From Pseudopyrenochaeta lycopersici (taxonomy: Eukaryota; Ascomycota; Dothideomycetes; Pleosporales; Pseudopyrenochaetaceae), in NCBI GenBank assembly GCA_003313425.1, contig NHZP01000042.1:186001-250000 (forward strand): DNA of 64,000 nt, read 5' to 3'. The position numbers were made by a program, and so were the translations under genes. Below, piece by piece: positions 22,430-31,727 of this stretch; position 1 is the stretch's first letter; each line of letters opens with the position of its first letter. The notes under the pieces were generated by a model that saw only the letters and a program-made list of their open reading frames with translations, was not told the DNA's origin and made no database searches.

Positions 22430-22874
22430 TGGTAGTTGTAGTCAATTGTTAGTTCCTCTTGGGCGGAGATGTCACAAGTGGCTAGATGACTAGGTGGTGA
22501 GGAAAAACGCTTAAAATGCTGCTCTAGATAGCTATCTAGTACAAAATTACAGCTTCAAATTTGAGCACATCCTTAAACCGCTCGAAAAACTGCTTAAAGT
22601 GGCCATCCTTCATCGTTTTGGTGAGGCTATTGGTGGTGTTGGGGAAGCCAAGCCATTTTGTGAGTGGGCTCTTTTTCAGAAACCAGGTGGCGGGGTGGTG
22701 CGTCACGGGGTGAACCTCGGTATAAACGCACGGTCTTCCGAACCCCTAAGGGCAAGCGGCGGTGTGCTCGAAGCATCAATTCTCCTACTCTCTACAACCC
22801 TTAGCCTCTTATCTGGGCACTAGGATACACGCACGTACTACAGAAATTTTACTTCGGCCATCAGCCAATATGCA

Positions 22875-23759
22875 ATGGACGACCTTCCAGATGAGTTACT
22901 TGTTATGATCTGTCAGTACGCGCTCTGTCAAGCGCAGGGGCTTTTTTTTATGGGCGAGCCTTCCTTTAGGCCTGGAAAATGCAAGGTTCGATGCGAAAAC
23001 AAGAAGAGCATTGCAATAGGGTTGATCTTTACGAATCGTCGACTATCGAGCCTAGCTATACCCATCGTATACGGCGAGAATACATTCTGCTTTGACACGG
23101 AACTCAGAGCGACTGTAGAATTCCTCCAGAGCCTTCTACAAAAGAACCTAAAAGGGATTAAGAAGATCTATCTAAGAGGCAGACTCCAGCCATACGCAGA
23201 GGAAAGCATTGATGGACCCTTACTTTCCTCTATGACGAGAATATTACACCAGAATATGTCTCTGGACTGCTTCTGCATTAAAGTTCCTCAAGAGATTCAA
23301 ATGGAGGTGGCAGGGGGGAGCCTTTATCCTGCTTCAAATCACGGGCAACTGTCATCTACGGCTCTCGATATGCTTCAACATGATTGTGTGAAAGAAGTTC
23401 ACTTCGTACACAATAGGCCAGTCATTTCGTACGCTTGGGAAGGAGAAGCAAGTGCGTTTGGTGATGATGTCGTCCGGAATTACGTGGAACATATTCTCCT
23501 AGATAAGAGAAAGTGTGGAGATGTACAAGAGCAGCGAAGAGGCTGTATTAAGTGGAAATGTAGTACTCCAGCTGGTGTCTATGATAAAGAGCAATTAGAA
23601 AGGAGACGGGCTGCATACAGAGGTATGCTTATGGCAGTTAAGGGTGTATGGGAGAGCGAGGGAGTGACGGTAGAGCGTAGGAACAATTATCTAATGACCC
23701 AGCAACCGGCAGTAGTAATTAAACGTTGGGAGAGTAGTAATAATATAGGGAATAGATAA
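22875..23759 (+). CDS. F-box-like domain protein
   Basis: 294 residues, ATG at 22875, single exon. It begins MDDLPDELLVMICQYAL, an F-box/2EXR-like entry helix, followed by LIFTNRRLSSLAIPIVYGEN, the typical next segment in fungal F-box-like proteins in which a host of homologs occur. The remainder is unrecognised and would be the substrate-binding part. It is distinct from the duplicated F-box-like gene at the window ends. It lies 94 bp upstream of the left LTR of the gypsy element; no damage to the gene is visible. Confidence 0.65.
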   Translation: MDDLPDELLVMICQYALCQAQGLFFMGEPSFRPGKCKVRCENKKSIAIGLIFTNRRLSSLAIPIVYGENTFCFDTELRATVEFLQSLLQKNLKGIKKIYLRGRLQPYAEESIDGPLLSSMTRILHQNMSLDCFCIKVPQEIQMEVAGGSLYPASNHGQLSSTALDMLQHDCVKEVHFVHNRPVISYAWEGEASAFGDDVVRNYVEHILLDKRKCGDVQEQRRGCIKWKCSTPAGVYDKEQLERRRAAYRGMLMAVKGVWESEGVTVERRNNYLMTQQPAVVIKRWESSNNIGNR

Positions 23760-23852
23760 GAGACTCTCTAATAAATACCTTCTACAAGGCGCTGTAAACG
23801 ATACGCAACTTATAGAGTGAAATATAAGGATAAAATTATATAACCGGCCAGG

Positions 23853-24074
23853 TGTCACGGTAACCACCGTGGTTCCCGCAACACCTGAATTGGCTAGCCC
23901 TGTCGAGGCCTGAGCTCGAGCACAGGCCTAGCCCCTGAGTATTCTTCCGCACCCGAGTTTCTGTTCTCTTCTCTTCTTTACGCAACGTCTTGTAATACAC
24001 CTGAGATTGTACGTAGTATAATAATCAAGCTATTAGTTAAGCGTTGAAATCCCTACTCGTAGCCTCTCGTGACA
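23853..24074 (+). repeat. Left LTR of the gypsy element
   Basis: 222 bp, TGTCACGG...CGTGACA, with the canonical TG...CA ends. It differs from the right LTR at only four positions that I can see (three transitions, one transversion), indicating a recent insertion. It contains ACGCAACGT at 23980-23988, complementary to the primer-binding region just inside the element. Confidence 0.95.
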
Positions 24075-24076
24075 TT

Positions 24077-24085
24077 ACGTTGCGT
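24077..24085 (+). promoter_or_regulatory. Candidate self-priming primer-binding site
   Basis: ACGTTGCGT begins two bases after the left LTR and is the exact reverse complement of 23980-23988 inside the LTR. Tf1/sushi-type chromoviruses prime reverse transcription with the folded 5' end of their own RNA, which needs just this kind of complementarity. No obvious match to a usual tRNA 3' end was recognised. Nine bases is short, so this is a proposal. Confidence 0.5.
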
Positions 24086-24093
24086 CATTTACC

Positions 24094-25239
24094 ATGGCCT
24101 CTCAAGAAAATATAGATCCATTTCAGCTTATCCTGCAACAGCTGCAGGAACTAAGGGTTAGTAGCGAAGCGTTAAAAGCTGGAAATGAAGCCTTACAGGC
24201 CTCCCTGTCTAAGCAGGAAGCCCGCCATCACGAAGAGATAGCGACTCTACGCCAAGAACTTGAGGCAATCAAGACAAAGTCTGCCACTGCCCCAGCTATC
24301 GTGATAACTAAAGCTGAGAGCCAACCAGGCAACAAAGAGACATTATCTGGCGATGGATCCTCTCCTGTGACTCTCACCCCACCTACGACCCAAACCTCCC
24401 TTTCTGAACCCCCCGCGATCAGGCCAAAATCAGAACGACTCCCTGACCCACCTGCGTTTAGTGGAAGGAAGAAGGACCTCCCACCCTTCCTAACAAAACT
24501 GCGATATAAGTTAAAAGGAAACGCCGATCGATTCGTAAATGAAGAAGCCCGCCTAATCTACGCACACTCTCGTCTCGAGCGCGACCCTGCTACACTAGTA
24601 GACCCTCTTATGGACAAAGATATTACGACCGTAGATCAACTTATCGGATTCCTTAACGCTACCTACGGAGATCCAAACCGAGAACTCACTGCGTGGAGCC
24701 GATTAGATAACTTGAAACAGGGAAAGAAGAACTTCCTGTCCCACTTCGCGGATTTTAGAAGGCTGGTAGCTGATACTAACCTAAACGAAGGAGCCCAGAT
24801 CAACCAACTCCGCCGCTCTCTCTCTGATGATTTAAGAAGAGTCATGGTTGGCGTACCAATCCCTCAGTCCCTAAACGATTATGCGAACCTAATCGCGTTA
24901 TACGATAACGATTTGCGTTACCTGCCGTCTCGACCTAAACAACGCCAGTGTCCAACGGAAATGGAGATTGACGTTACTAACTACGCACCTGTTGGTTCTG
25001 CGGAGCGTCAAAAACGGATTAAGGAAGGACGCTGTTTTAAATGCGACTCCAAAGATCATATCTCCCGTTACTGCTCCGTTCCCCTGCCCCAACTACGCAT
25101 GAATGGTCATCGTCCGCAGTCACCGAAAAGCCCTCAGAGTCGCGGATCCTCGACCTCAACCAGTAGCTCAAGACGATCTCGCGGACGCAAAGCAGCTCGT
25201 TCCCACTCTCGCAAGGGAAAAGCCTCGTCCCGAGGATAA
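24094..25239 (+). CDS. gag: Gag polyprotein of the chromovirus
   Basis: 381 residues from an ATG in good context (ACCATGG). The N-terminal ~60 residues form a coiled coil (EALKAGNEALQASLSKQEAR). A capsid-like region follows (SGRKKDLPPFLTKLRYKL through LNDYANLIALYDNDLR), then a zinc knuckle CFKCDSKDHISRYC (CX2CX4HX4C) near residue 315 and an Arg/Ser-rich tail. Gag packages the RNA and forms the particle. It ends 18 bases after a GGGAAAA heptamer at 25215-25221 placed in the right phase for a -1 shift into pol. Confidence 0.9.
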   Translation: MASQENIDPFQLILQQLQELRVSSEALKAGNEALQASLSKQEARHHEEIATLRQELEAIKTKSATAPAIVITKAESQPGNKETLSGDGSSPVTLTPPTTQTSLSEPPAIRPKSERLPDPPAFSGRKKDLPPFLTKLRYKLKGNADRFVNEEARLIYAHSRLERDPATLVDPLMDKDITTVDQLIGFLNATYGDPNRELTAWSRLDNLKQGKKNFLSHFADFRRLVADTNLNEGAQINQLRRSLSDDLRRVMVGVPIPQSLNDYANLIALYDNDLRYLPSRPKQRQCPTEMEIDVTNYAPVGSAERQKRIKEGRCFKCDSKDHISRYCSVPLPQLRMNGHRPQSPKSPQSRGSSTSTSSSRRSRGRKAARSHSRKGKASSRG

Positions 25240-28200
25240 GTCGCTCCCCGGGACCGCGCACTCACCGAATCTCTGCTGAACTCTGGGCCACGCCCTGTCA
25301 AGACTCATGGAAACATAGTATAACTATACCCTGCTCAATCCAACAAGGCCCTGTAAAGAGCAACCTGAAAGCCCTTGTCGATACCGGAGCAACTGGTATT
25401 GGTTATATCCACAGAGATCTCGCGCGCAACCTGAAACTGAATCAAACACCGCTGCCTTACGTTATATACCCGACTGGATTTACTGGAACTGTACTTGATG
25501 GTGGAGAAGTCTCTCATACCGTTAACCTAACCCTCCGCCACGGAAACCATACAGAGAACCTGCACCTGTACGTTACAAACACAGGCCGTCATGATATAAT
25601 CCTTGGCCAACCTTGGATGTACAAGCATAAGATTAGCGTAGATTATGAGCACGAACAGCTGAAGTTCAACGCTCGACAGTGCACTGAACGCTGCCTACGC
25701 AAGAACCATGACACGAACCCACCAAAGACCGAAGCCTTAGCTAGTGTACTAGTCTACACTAGTCGCTCTAGGCCTACTCGCCCGAACCTGACTATCCGAC
25801 ACCGACACGACCACTGGTTGCTTAAGATGAATCGCCAACTGAAAGAACCTGTAGAAGAGTCCCTAGAGACTCCTGCTTTGAGACCCGACAGAGAAGAAGA
25901 ACCCGACCTCTCGTCTCAACCTAACCTAGACATATACTGCATTGGAGCCGAACCACTCGTTCGCCTAGCTAAGAAGCAAGACCATGAAATATTCGCAGTA
26001 TCAATCGCCGACATTGACAAAGCCCTTGCTCCTAAGACCTACACTGACCCAGCCACTAAGGTGCCCGCCGAATATCACGATCTGCTTATAGTCTTTTCGC
26101 GACAAGAGTCAGATCAGCTGCCTGAAAGACGGCCATACGATCATAAGATCAACCTCGAGGAAGGCAAACAACCTAACCTCGGGCCACTGTACGGCATGTC
26201 CCAGAATGAGCTACTCGTATTACGTAAATACCTTAAAGATAACCTCTCAAGAGGCTTCATCCGAGCTAGCTCATCCCCCGTCGCCTCGCCCGTTATCTTT
26301 GTTAAGAAACCAGGAGGAGGCCTTCGATTCTGTGTAGACTACCGAGGCCTTAATGCCGTTACTATTAAGAACCGATACCCGATACCACTAATCCAGGAAA
26401 CCCTGAACCGACTTAGTAAAGCCAAGTACTACACGAAGCTCGATATCATCGCTGCCTTCAACCGCCTCCGTATTGTAGAAGGAGACGAATGGCTGACCGC
26501 CTTCCGTACGAGATACGGCATGTTTGAGTACCTCGTTATGCCCTTCGGCTTGGCTAACGCGCCGAGCACGTTCCAACACTTCGTAAACGACGTCCTACGT
26601 CCATACCTAGACATTTTCTGTACCGCCTACCTCGACGATATCTTGATCTATAGTGAGGACCTGCAGGAGCACCGAGAACATGTCCGATCTGTCCTTAGAG
26701 CCTTACAAGAAGCCGGATTACAACTCGACGTTGATAAGTGCGAGTTCCACCAATCTGAGGTCACATACCTAGGCTACGTGATTACTACGAGCGGAGTAAA
26801 GATGGACCCTAGAAAGGTTCAAGCCATCCAAGACTGGGAATACCCAAGGAACGTAAAAGACGTACGCGCTTTCCTGGGGTTCGCCAACTCCTACCGGAGG
26901 TTTATCGACAACTTCTCGTATATAGTCACACCTCTAGTACACCTAACAAAGAAGGACACTAAGTTCTCCTTTACTGACGCTTGCCGCGAAGCATTTGATG
27001 ATTTGAAACAAGCCTTCACGACTGCTCCAATTCTCCGTCACTTTAACCCCGACCTGCCTATAGTCGTTGAGGCCGACGCCTCAGACTACGTGACGGCAGG
27101 AGTCCTATCCCAGAAGGACGAGGGAGGGACTCTCTGGCCCATCGCGTATTACTCAAAGAGAATGAACCCTGCCGAAAGCAATTACGAGATATATGACAAG
27201 GAATTACTCGCAATCGTACGTTGCTTCGAACACTGGAGACCAGAACTAGAGGGAGCCTACTTCCCAATCGACGTATTGAGTGATCATAAGAACCTACAGT
27301 ACTTCGCGACTACGAAACAACTAAGCCACCGACAAGCCCGCTGGTCAGAGTACTTATCCCGTTTCAACTTCACGATTACGTACCGACCAGGCAAGCTAGG
27401 AGAAAAACCTGACGCACTAACACGACGCTCCCAAGACCAGCCCGCCCAGGAAGAGGCATACAACGCTCGTAAACAGACACTGCTACGACCAGATCTGTTT
27501 AAACATCCGATATCTGAGGCACCCTCTAGCGCCCATAATCTTTCCTTATTAGAAACCGAACGCTCTATCCAAGAGATTATTGACGCAGAATACGACTCTG
27601 ACCCATTCATACAGGAAATCTTGGCCCTATTAAGGACTAATACTCGGCGATCTAAGAAAGTCTCACTCTCAGAATGTGAAGAACGAAATCAGCGCCTGTA
27701 CTACCGGGGACGACTAGTAATCCCTACACACGACGAACTTATCATCAAGCTCTTACGCGCAGCACACGACTCCCCCGCAGGCGGCCACCCAGGACGAGGA
27801 AAGACGTTGGAAATCCTCCAAAGAGAATACTACTGGCCGAACATGTTCCAGACGATCCGCCGTTACATTGCCTGCTGCCATACCTGCCGACGATCAAAAG
27901 CCTCTCGCGAGAAGTATCACGGCCTGCTCAAGCCTCTACCAGTACCTGAAAGACGATGGCAAGACATATCAGTTGACTTTGTAACCGACCTCCCCGAATC
28001 CGAAGGATGTACCAATATCATGGTGGTAGTCGATCGGCTATCTAAATACCGCTACCTGATCCCCTGTGCTAAGATAGAAGCTCCAGACGTCGCCCGGCTG
28101 TTCATTCGCCACGTGTGGGTACATCACGGCCTTCCGAATACGATTGTCTCCGACCGTGGCAGACAGTTCGTCTCCGCTTTCTTCAACGAACTCTGCAAAC

Positions 28201-29063
28201 AATTGAAAATCGACCAACGCTATTCAACTGGCTACCACCCTGAAACTGACGGCCAGACTGAGATTGTGAATTCAGCAATGGAGCAGGTCCTACGCGCGTA
28301 TACGAACTATCAGCAAACCGACTGGGTTAGCTGCTTGCCTATCGCCCAATTCGAAGCTAACAACACAGTCTCAGAATCAACTGGGTTATCCCCAATGATG
28401 GCCTGCTTCGGCCAGAACCCACGAATGGGTTTCGAACCGCCCTCGAATACAAGGAGAGCCCCGTACCAGGCTCTACAGGCCCGAGAAGCCAACCAGATGA
28501 TTGAGAAGATGCGTGATATAACAGAGTTTATCCGCGAAGAAATGATATGGGCCCAAGCCCGTCAACAGGAACACGCAAACAAGAAACGCCTCCCAGCACC
28601 TGCGTACGAAGTAGGCGACGAAGTCTGGCTCGATGCTCGAAATATCCGCACTCAACGAGCCTCGAAGAAGCTAGACTGGAAGAATCTCGGCCCCTACCGC
28701 GTAGCTAAGAAGATCTCCTCTCACGCGTACAGACTCGAACTGCCCGAATCCATGAAGATACACCCAGTTTTCCACGTCTCTCTACTCCGACCAGCTGCAG
28801 CCAAGTCAGACTACTTGCCCGGTCAACAAGTGATACCGCCCGGACCAGTAATAGTAGATGAGGAGGAGGAGTACTTTGTCGAAAGTATAGAGGACCTGCG
28901 TCTCAACAGACGACGCAACCGACATGAATATCTAGTAAAGTGGACAGGCTATGATGAGACAAGTTGGGAACCTGCTGCAGACCTGAAGGACAATCAAGCC
29001 GTGACTGATTTCCATGAGAGGTACCCTAACATCTCGGAGCCACCTGAAACTGCGCAAGAGTAA
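25218..29063 (+). CDS. pol: Pol polyprotein (protease, RT, RNase H, integrase, chromodomain)
   Basis: The pol frame is -1 to gag and opens after a TAG at 25164-25166, so it overlaps gag by ~73 bases; the first internal ATG is only at 25617, beyond the protease. Domains in order: aspartic protease ALVDTGATG (~25371); reverse transcriptase with YLDDILIYS (~26628); RNase H with VVEADASDYVTAGVLS and LSDHKNLQYF; integrase zinc-binding HDSPAGGHPGRGKT...CCHTCRRSK; core DFVTDLP, VSDRGRQFVS and YHPETDGQTEIVN; and a C-terminal chromodomain (EYLVKWTGYDETSWEP). Chromodomains direct integration to particular chromatin. The frame is intact, so the element may be autonomous. Confidence 0.95.
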   Translation, partial: KSLVPRISRSPGPRTHRISAELWATPCQDSWKHSITIPCSIQQGPVKSNLKALVDTGATGIGYIHRDLARNLKLNQTPLPYVIYPTGFTGTVLDGGEVSHTVNLTLRHGNHTENLHLYVTNTGRHDIILGQPWMYKHKISVDYEHEQLKFNARQCTERCLRKNHDTNPPKTEALASVLVYTSRSRPTRPNLTIRHRHDHWLLKMNRQLKEPVEESLETPALRPDREEEPDLSSQPNLDIYCIGAEPLVRLAKKQDHEIFAVSIADIDKALAPKTYTDPATKVPAEYHDLLIVFSRQESDQLPERRPYDHKINLEEGKQPNLGPLYGMSQNELLVLRKYLKDNLSRGFIRASSSPVASPVIFVKKPGGGLRFCVDYRGLNAVTIKNRYPIPLIQETLNRLSKAKYYTKLDIIAAFNRLRIVEGDEWLTAFRTRYGMFEYLVMPFGLANAPSTFQHFVNDVLRPYLDIFCTAYLDDILIYSEDLQEHREHVRSVLRALQEAGLQLDVDKCEFHQSEVTYLGYVITTSGVKMDPRKVQAIQDWEYPRNVKDVRAFLGFANSYRRFIDNFSYIVTPLVHLTKKDTKFSFTDACREAFDDLKQAFTTAPILRHFNPDLPIVVEADASDYVTAGVLSQKDEGGTLWPIAYYSKRMNPAESNYEIYDKELLAIVRCFEHWRPELEGAYFPIDVLSDHKNLQYFATTKQLSHRQARWSEYLSRFNFTITYRPGKLGEKPDALTRRSQDQPAQEEAYNARKQTLLRPDLFKHPISEAPSSAHNLSLLETERSIQEIIDAEYDSDPFIQEILALLRTNTRRSKKVSLSECEERNQRLYYRGRLVIPTHDELIIKLLRAAHDSPAGGHPGRGKTLEILQREYYWPNMFQTIRRYIACCHTCRRSKASREKYHGLLKPLPVPERRWQDISVDFVTDLPESEGCTNIMVVVDRLSKYRYLIPCAKIEAPDVARLFIRHVWVHHGLPNTIVSDRGRQFVSAFFNELCKQLKIDQRYSTGYHPETDGQTEIVNSAMEQVLRAYTNYQQTDWVSCLPIAQFEANNTVSESTGLSPMMACFGQNPRMGFEPPSNTRRAPYQALQAREANQMIEKMRDITEFIREEMIWAQARQQEHANKKRLPAPAYEVGDEVWLDARNIRTQRASKKLDWKNLGPYRVAKKISSHAYRLELPESMKIHPVFHVSLLRPAAAKSDYLPGQQVIPPGPVIVDEEEEYFVESIEDLRLNRRRNRHEYLVKWTGYDETSWEPAADLKDNQAVTDFHERYPNISEPPETAQE

Positions 29064-29162
29064 GAGTAAGGTCCTTACTACGCAAAGACACGAACCTGAC
29101 ACCAGCAACGACACTGCTCCACGAACACCCCTCGCAGGAGCTCGAGAGTAAGAGGGGGGTAC

Positions 29163-29384
29163 TGTCACGGTAACCACCGTGGTTCCCGCAACACCTGAAT
29201 TGGCTAGCCCTGTCGAGGCCTGAGCTCGAGCACAGGCCTAGCCCCTGAGTATTCTTCTGCACCTGAGTTTCTGTTCTCTTCTCTTCTTTACGCAACGTCT
29301 TGTATTACACCTGAGATTGTACGTAGTATAATAATCAAGCTATTAGTTAAGCGTTGAAATCCCTACTCGTGGCCTCTCGTGACA
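29163..29384 (+). repeat. Right LTR of the gypsy element
   Basis: 222 bp, same TGTCACGG...CGTGACA limits as the left LTR, with four visible differences. It is preceded by the polypurine tract AGAGGGGGGTAC. It is followed by a ~150-bp very AT-rich stretch (29385-29530). Confidence 0.95.
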
Positions 29385-29530
29385 TAAATAGTGTTTTTAA
29401 GCTAAAATTTAAAAGTTAAATAACTTTATAATTATATACTTAAATCTTTTAATTTTTAATTTTATTTTTAGCTTATATATAATAAAGTTATATATTAAAA
29501 TTTTATATTAATAGCTATAGTAATTAGAAA
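29385..29530. other. AT-rich tract next to the LTR
   Basis: Almost wholly A/T, with runs such as TTTTAATTTTTAATTTTATT. It is noncoding. Such tracts in ascomycetes commonly mark RIP-saturated repeats; this one is too short and too degraded to assign to an element. Confidence 0.5.
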
Positions 29531-29602
29531 GTTAGAGGGGGTGTAGTTTTCTTTTAGCGCGTGCCTTAGGTGGTGGCGTTTCTCAGGTGGTGGGGCACGT
29601 TA

Positions 29603-31428
29603 AGCGAGTCGGTCAGACAAGCGAGTCGGTCACCCCACCAACTTCAAGCACCTATCTCAACTTTTTGTACAATGTCTCTACACCACGCTCCTAAATTGCC
29701 TTCAAATGAAGGTAGTATAGAGCTTGCTATCTTTTCTCTTAATGCCAGCCAAATTCGAAATACTCGACGCGCCGCTGCAATCTTTGACGTTCCAAAATCG
29801 ACGCTGATCGACCGACGCGCTGGAAAGCCTGCCCGACGCGATTGCCAGCCTAACTCAAAGAAGCTCAGTGAGCTAGAAGAGGAGGTGATTGTTAGATATA
29901 TACTTGACCTAGATCAACCTGGATTTGCGCCTACGTACGCGGCCGTACGTGATATGGCTGATAAGCTGCTGGCTGCGCGCGGCGCAGGCCAGGTTGGGCA
30001 GAAGTGGCCAGCCAACTTCGTCAAGCGTACAGAGAGTCTTAAGACGCGTTTCAATCGAGCGTATGATAGGCAGAGAGCTCTATGTGAGGATCCTATCTTA
30101 ATTAGTAGCTGGTTTGAGCGCGTAGAGCAGACAAAAGCAAAATATGGCATCTGTGATGAGGACGTCTATAACTTTGATGAGGCTGACTTTATGATGGGCA
30201 AGATCACGACTCAGCTCGTCGTAACAGGGTCAGAGAGGAGAGGCCGACCAAAGGCTATCCAGCCTGGTAATCGCGAGTGGGTGACGTTGATTGCTGCAGT
30301 CAATGCTACTGGCTGGACAATCCCACCATTCCTCATCTTTACTGGCTAGTATCACCTATTTGCTTGGTATGAGGAAGATATACCGCGCGATTGGGCTATT
30401 GCTGTTAGCGATAATGGCTGGACTACTAATAAGCTTGGAGTTGAGTGGCTAAAGCACTTCATCAAGCATACAGATGGGAAGGTAGTTGGTGCGCGTAGGC
30501 TACTTATCCTTGATGGCCATGAGAGCCACCACTCTCTTGAATTTGAAGAGCTCTGTAAGGAGAAAAACATCTATACGCTCTGTATGCCGCCTCACTCGTC
30601 GCATCTGCTACAGCCTCTTGACGTTGGCTGCTTCTCGCCGTTGAAGCGGGCGTATAGCCGTGAGATTGAGGCTCTGATCCGCCACCACATCAACCACATT
30701 ACGAAGCTTGAATTTCTACCATCCTTTAAGGTAGCCTTTGAGCAATCATTCACATCAGCCAATATCTGCTCAGCCTTTCGAGGCGCAGGCCTTATTCCTC
30801 TCCAGCCTGAGGTTGTCCTATCAAAGCTAGATGTGCGGCTGCGTACACCTATACCAGCTGCTCTACCAGAGGCTGTCTGGGAAGCCAAAACACCGAGCAA
30901 CGTACGTGAGCTTGAGGCTCAATCAACGTTTCTACATGATCGCATGCGGCGGCACAAGAGCTCATCACCAGCCTCGATTATTGAGGCGATTAGCCAGCTT
31001 AAGAAGGGGGCACAGATAATGATGCTCTCCGCTGAGCTAATGCGCGACCGGATCACCAGCCTTGAGAGAGCCAACGAGGCAGCAACAAAGCGTAGGCAGC
31101 GCAAAAAGAAGCGGATACAGAAGCGCGGGACCTTAACAAAGGGAGAGGGAGAGGATTTACTTGCTCAAAAGGAGGCTGGCCAGCAGATAGAGCGTGAACA
31201 GCACCAAGGTGGAGAGCGATCAGGCCTCAGCCGCCAGGCTTTAGCGCGCTGTACAAGGTGCAGAGAGCCTGGGCACAACTCACGAACATGTAAAAAAGAT
31301 ACCTTAGATACTGCTTAACTAACTCTATTAATTCCTATAATCCTACCTTATGACGTTGTTAAGTTGTACGCTTAAAGAGATGCATAAAGGTGGTGGGGTG
31401 ACCGACTCGCTTGTCTGACCGACTCGCT
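29603..31428 (+). mobile_element. Pogo/Fot-type DNA transposon, 1826 bp, TA target duplication
   Basis: 38-bp terminal inverted repeats at 29603-29640 and 31391-31428 (beginning AGCGAGTCGGTC, in which this 12-mer is repeated twice) are flanked on both sides by TA (29601-29602 and 31429-31430), as expected for the Tc1/mariner/pogo superfamily. A transposase gene fills the interior. The element appears complete except for one stop codon in the transposase. Confidence 0.9.
29672..31318 (+). pseudogene. Pogo-type DDE_1 transposase with one premature TAG
   Basis: A 549-codon frame from ATG 29672 (MSLHHAPKLPSNEGSIE), interrupted only by TAG at 30347-30349. The N-terminus is a Psq-type HTH (RRAAAIFDVPKSTLIDRRAG), followed by a CENP-B-like HTH (FVKRTESLKTRFNRAYDRQR). 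The DDE_1 core has VYNFDEADFMMG (first Asp), [14 protein letters not shown] (second Asp) and [20 protein letters not shown]. The C-terminus ends in a zinc-knuckle-like CTRCREPGHNSRTC. The stop follows IFTG and precedes YHLFAWYEE, where relatives usually have Gln or Lys. CAG to TAG would be a single RIP-type change. Otherwise no damage is seen. Confidence 0.85.
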
Positions 31429-31599
31429 TATCCAACACGTTACTCGCTGCTCTCCTAATACTTGAGATTTCGTTCTTGTGTAACGCTTTTATTGCACAGT
31501 CGATTCTTCCTTCTCGCGTATTGCCCCGAATCTTCGAATTCATGGGCATGGTGGTGATGAGGTAGACGGATGAAATGTTTTGGTGGGTGTCTTGGCACA

Positions 31600-31640
31600 C
31601 TTGACTAATTCGCTTGTGTGACTAACTCGCTTGTGAAGTA
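31600..31640. repeat. Diverged solo terminus related to the pogo-type TIR
   Basis: The reverse complement reads AAGCGAGTTAGTCACACAAG followed by CGAATTAGTCA, the same double-motif layout as the TIR of the 29603-31428 element with C-to-T and G-to-A type differences. It is about 170 bp beyond that element. It is likely the remnant of an older related insertion. Confidence 0.5.
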
Positions 31641-31727
31641 CGTTATAGAGAGAGAGAGAAAGAGCAACCGCAACTCTAAAAATACATCTTGCACGTAGTA
31701 AAATATCTTCCCTGGTACGATTTTCAT

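Larger units (their letters stand above)
23853..29384 (+). mobile_element. Complete Ty3/gypsy chromovirus (LTR retrotransposon), 5532 bp
   Basis: Two 222-bp LTRs bracket gag, protease, reverse transcriptase, RNase H, integrase and a C-terminal chromodomain, in that order, which defines a chromovirus. A polypurine tract (AGAGGGGGG) lies just before the right LTR. No stop codons interrupt gag or pol. The five bases on the two sides (CCAGG on the left, TAAAT on the right) do not match, so a target duplication is missing. Confidence 0.95.
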
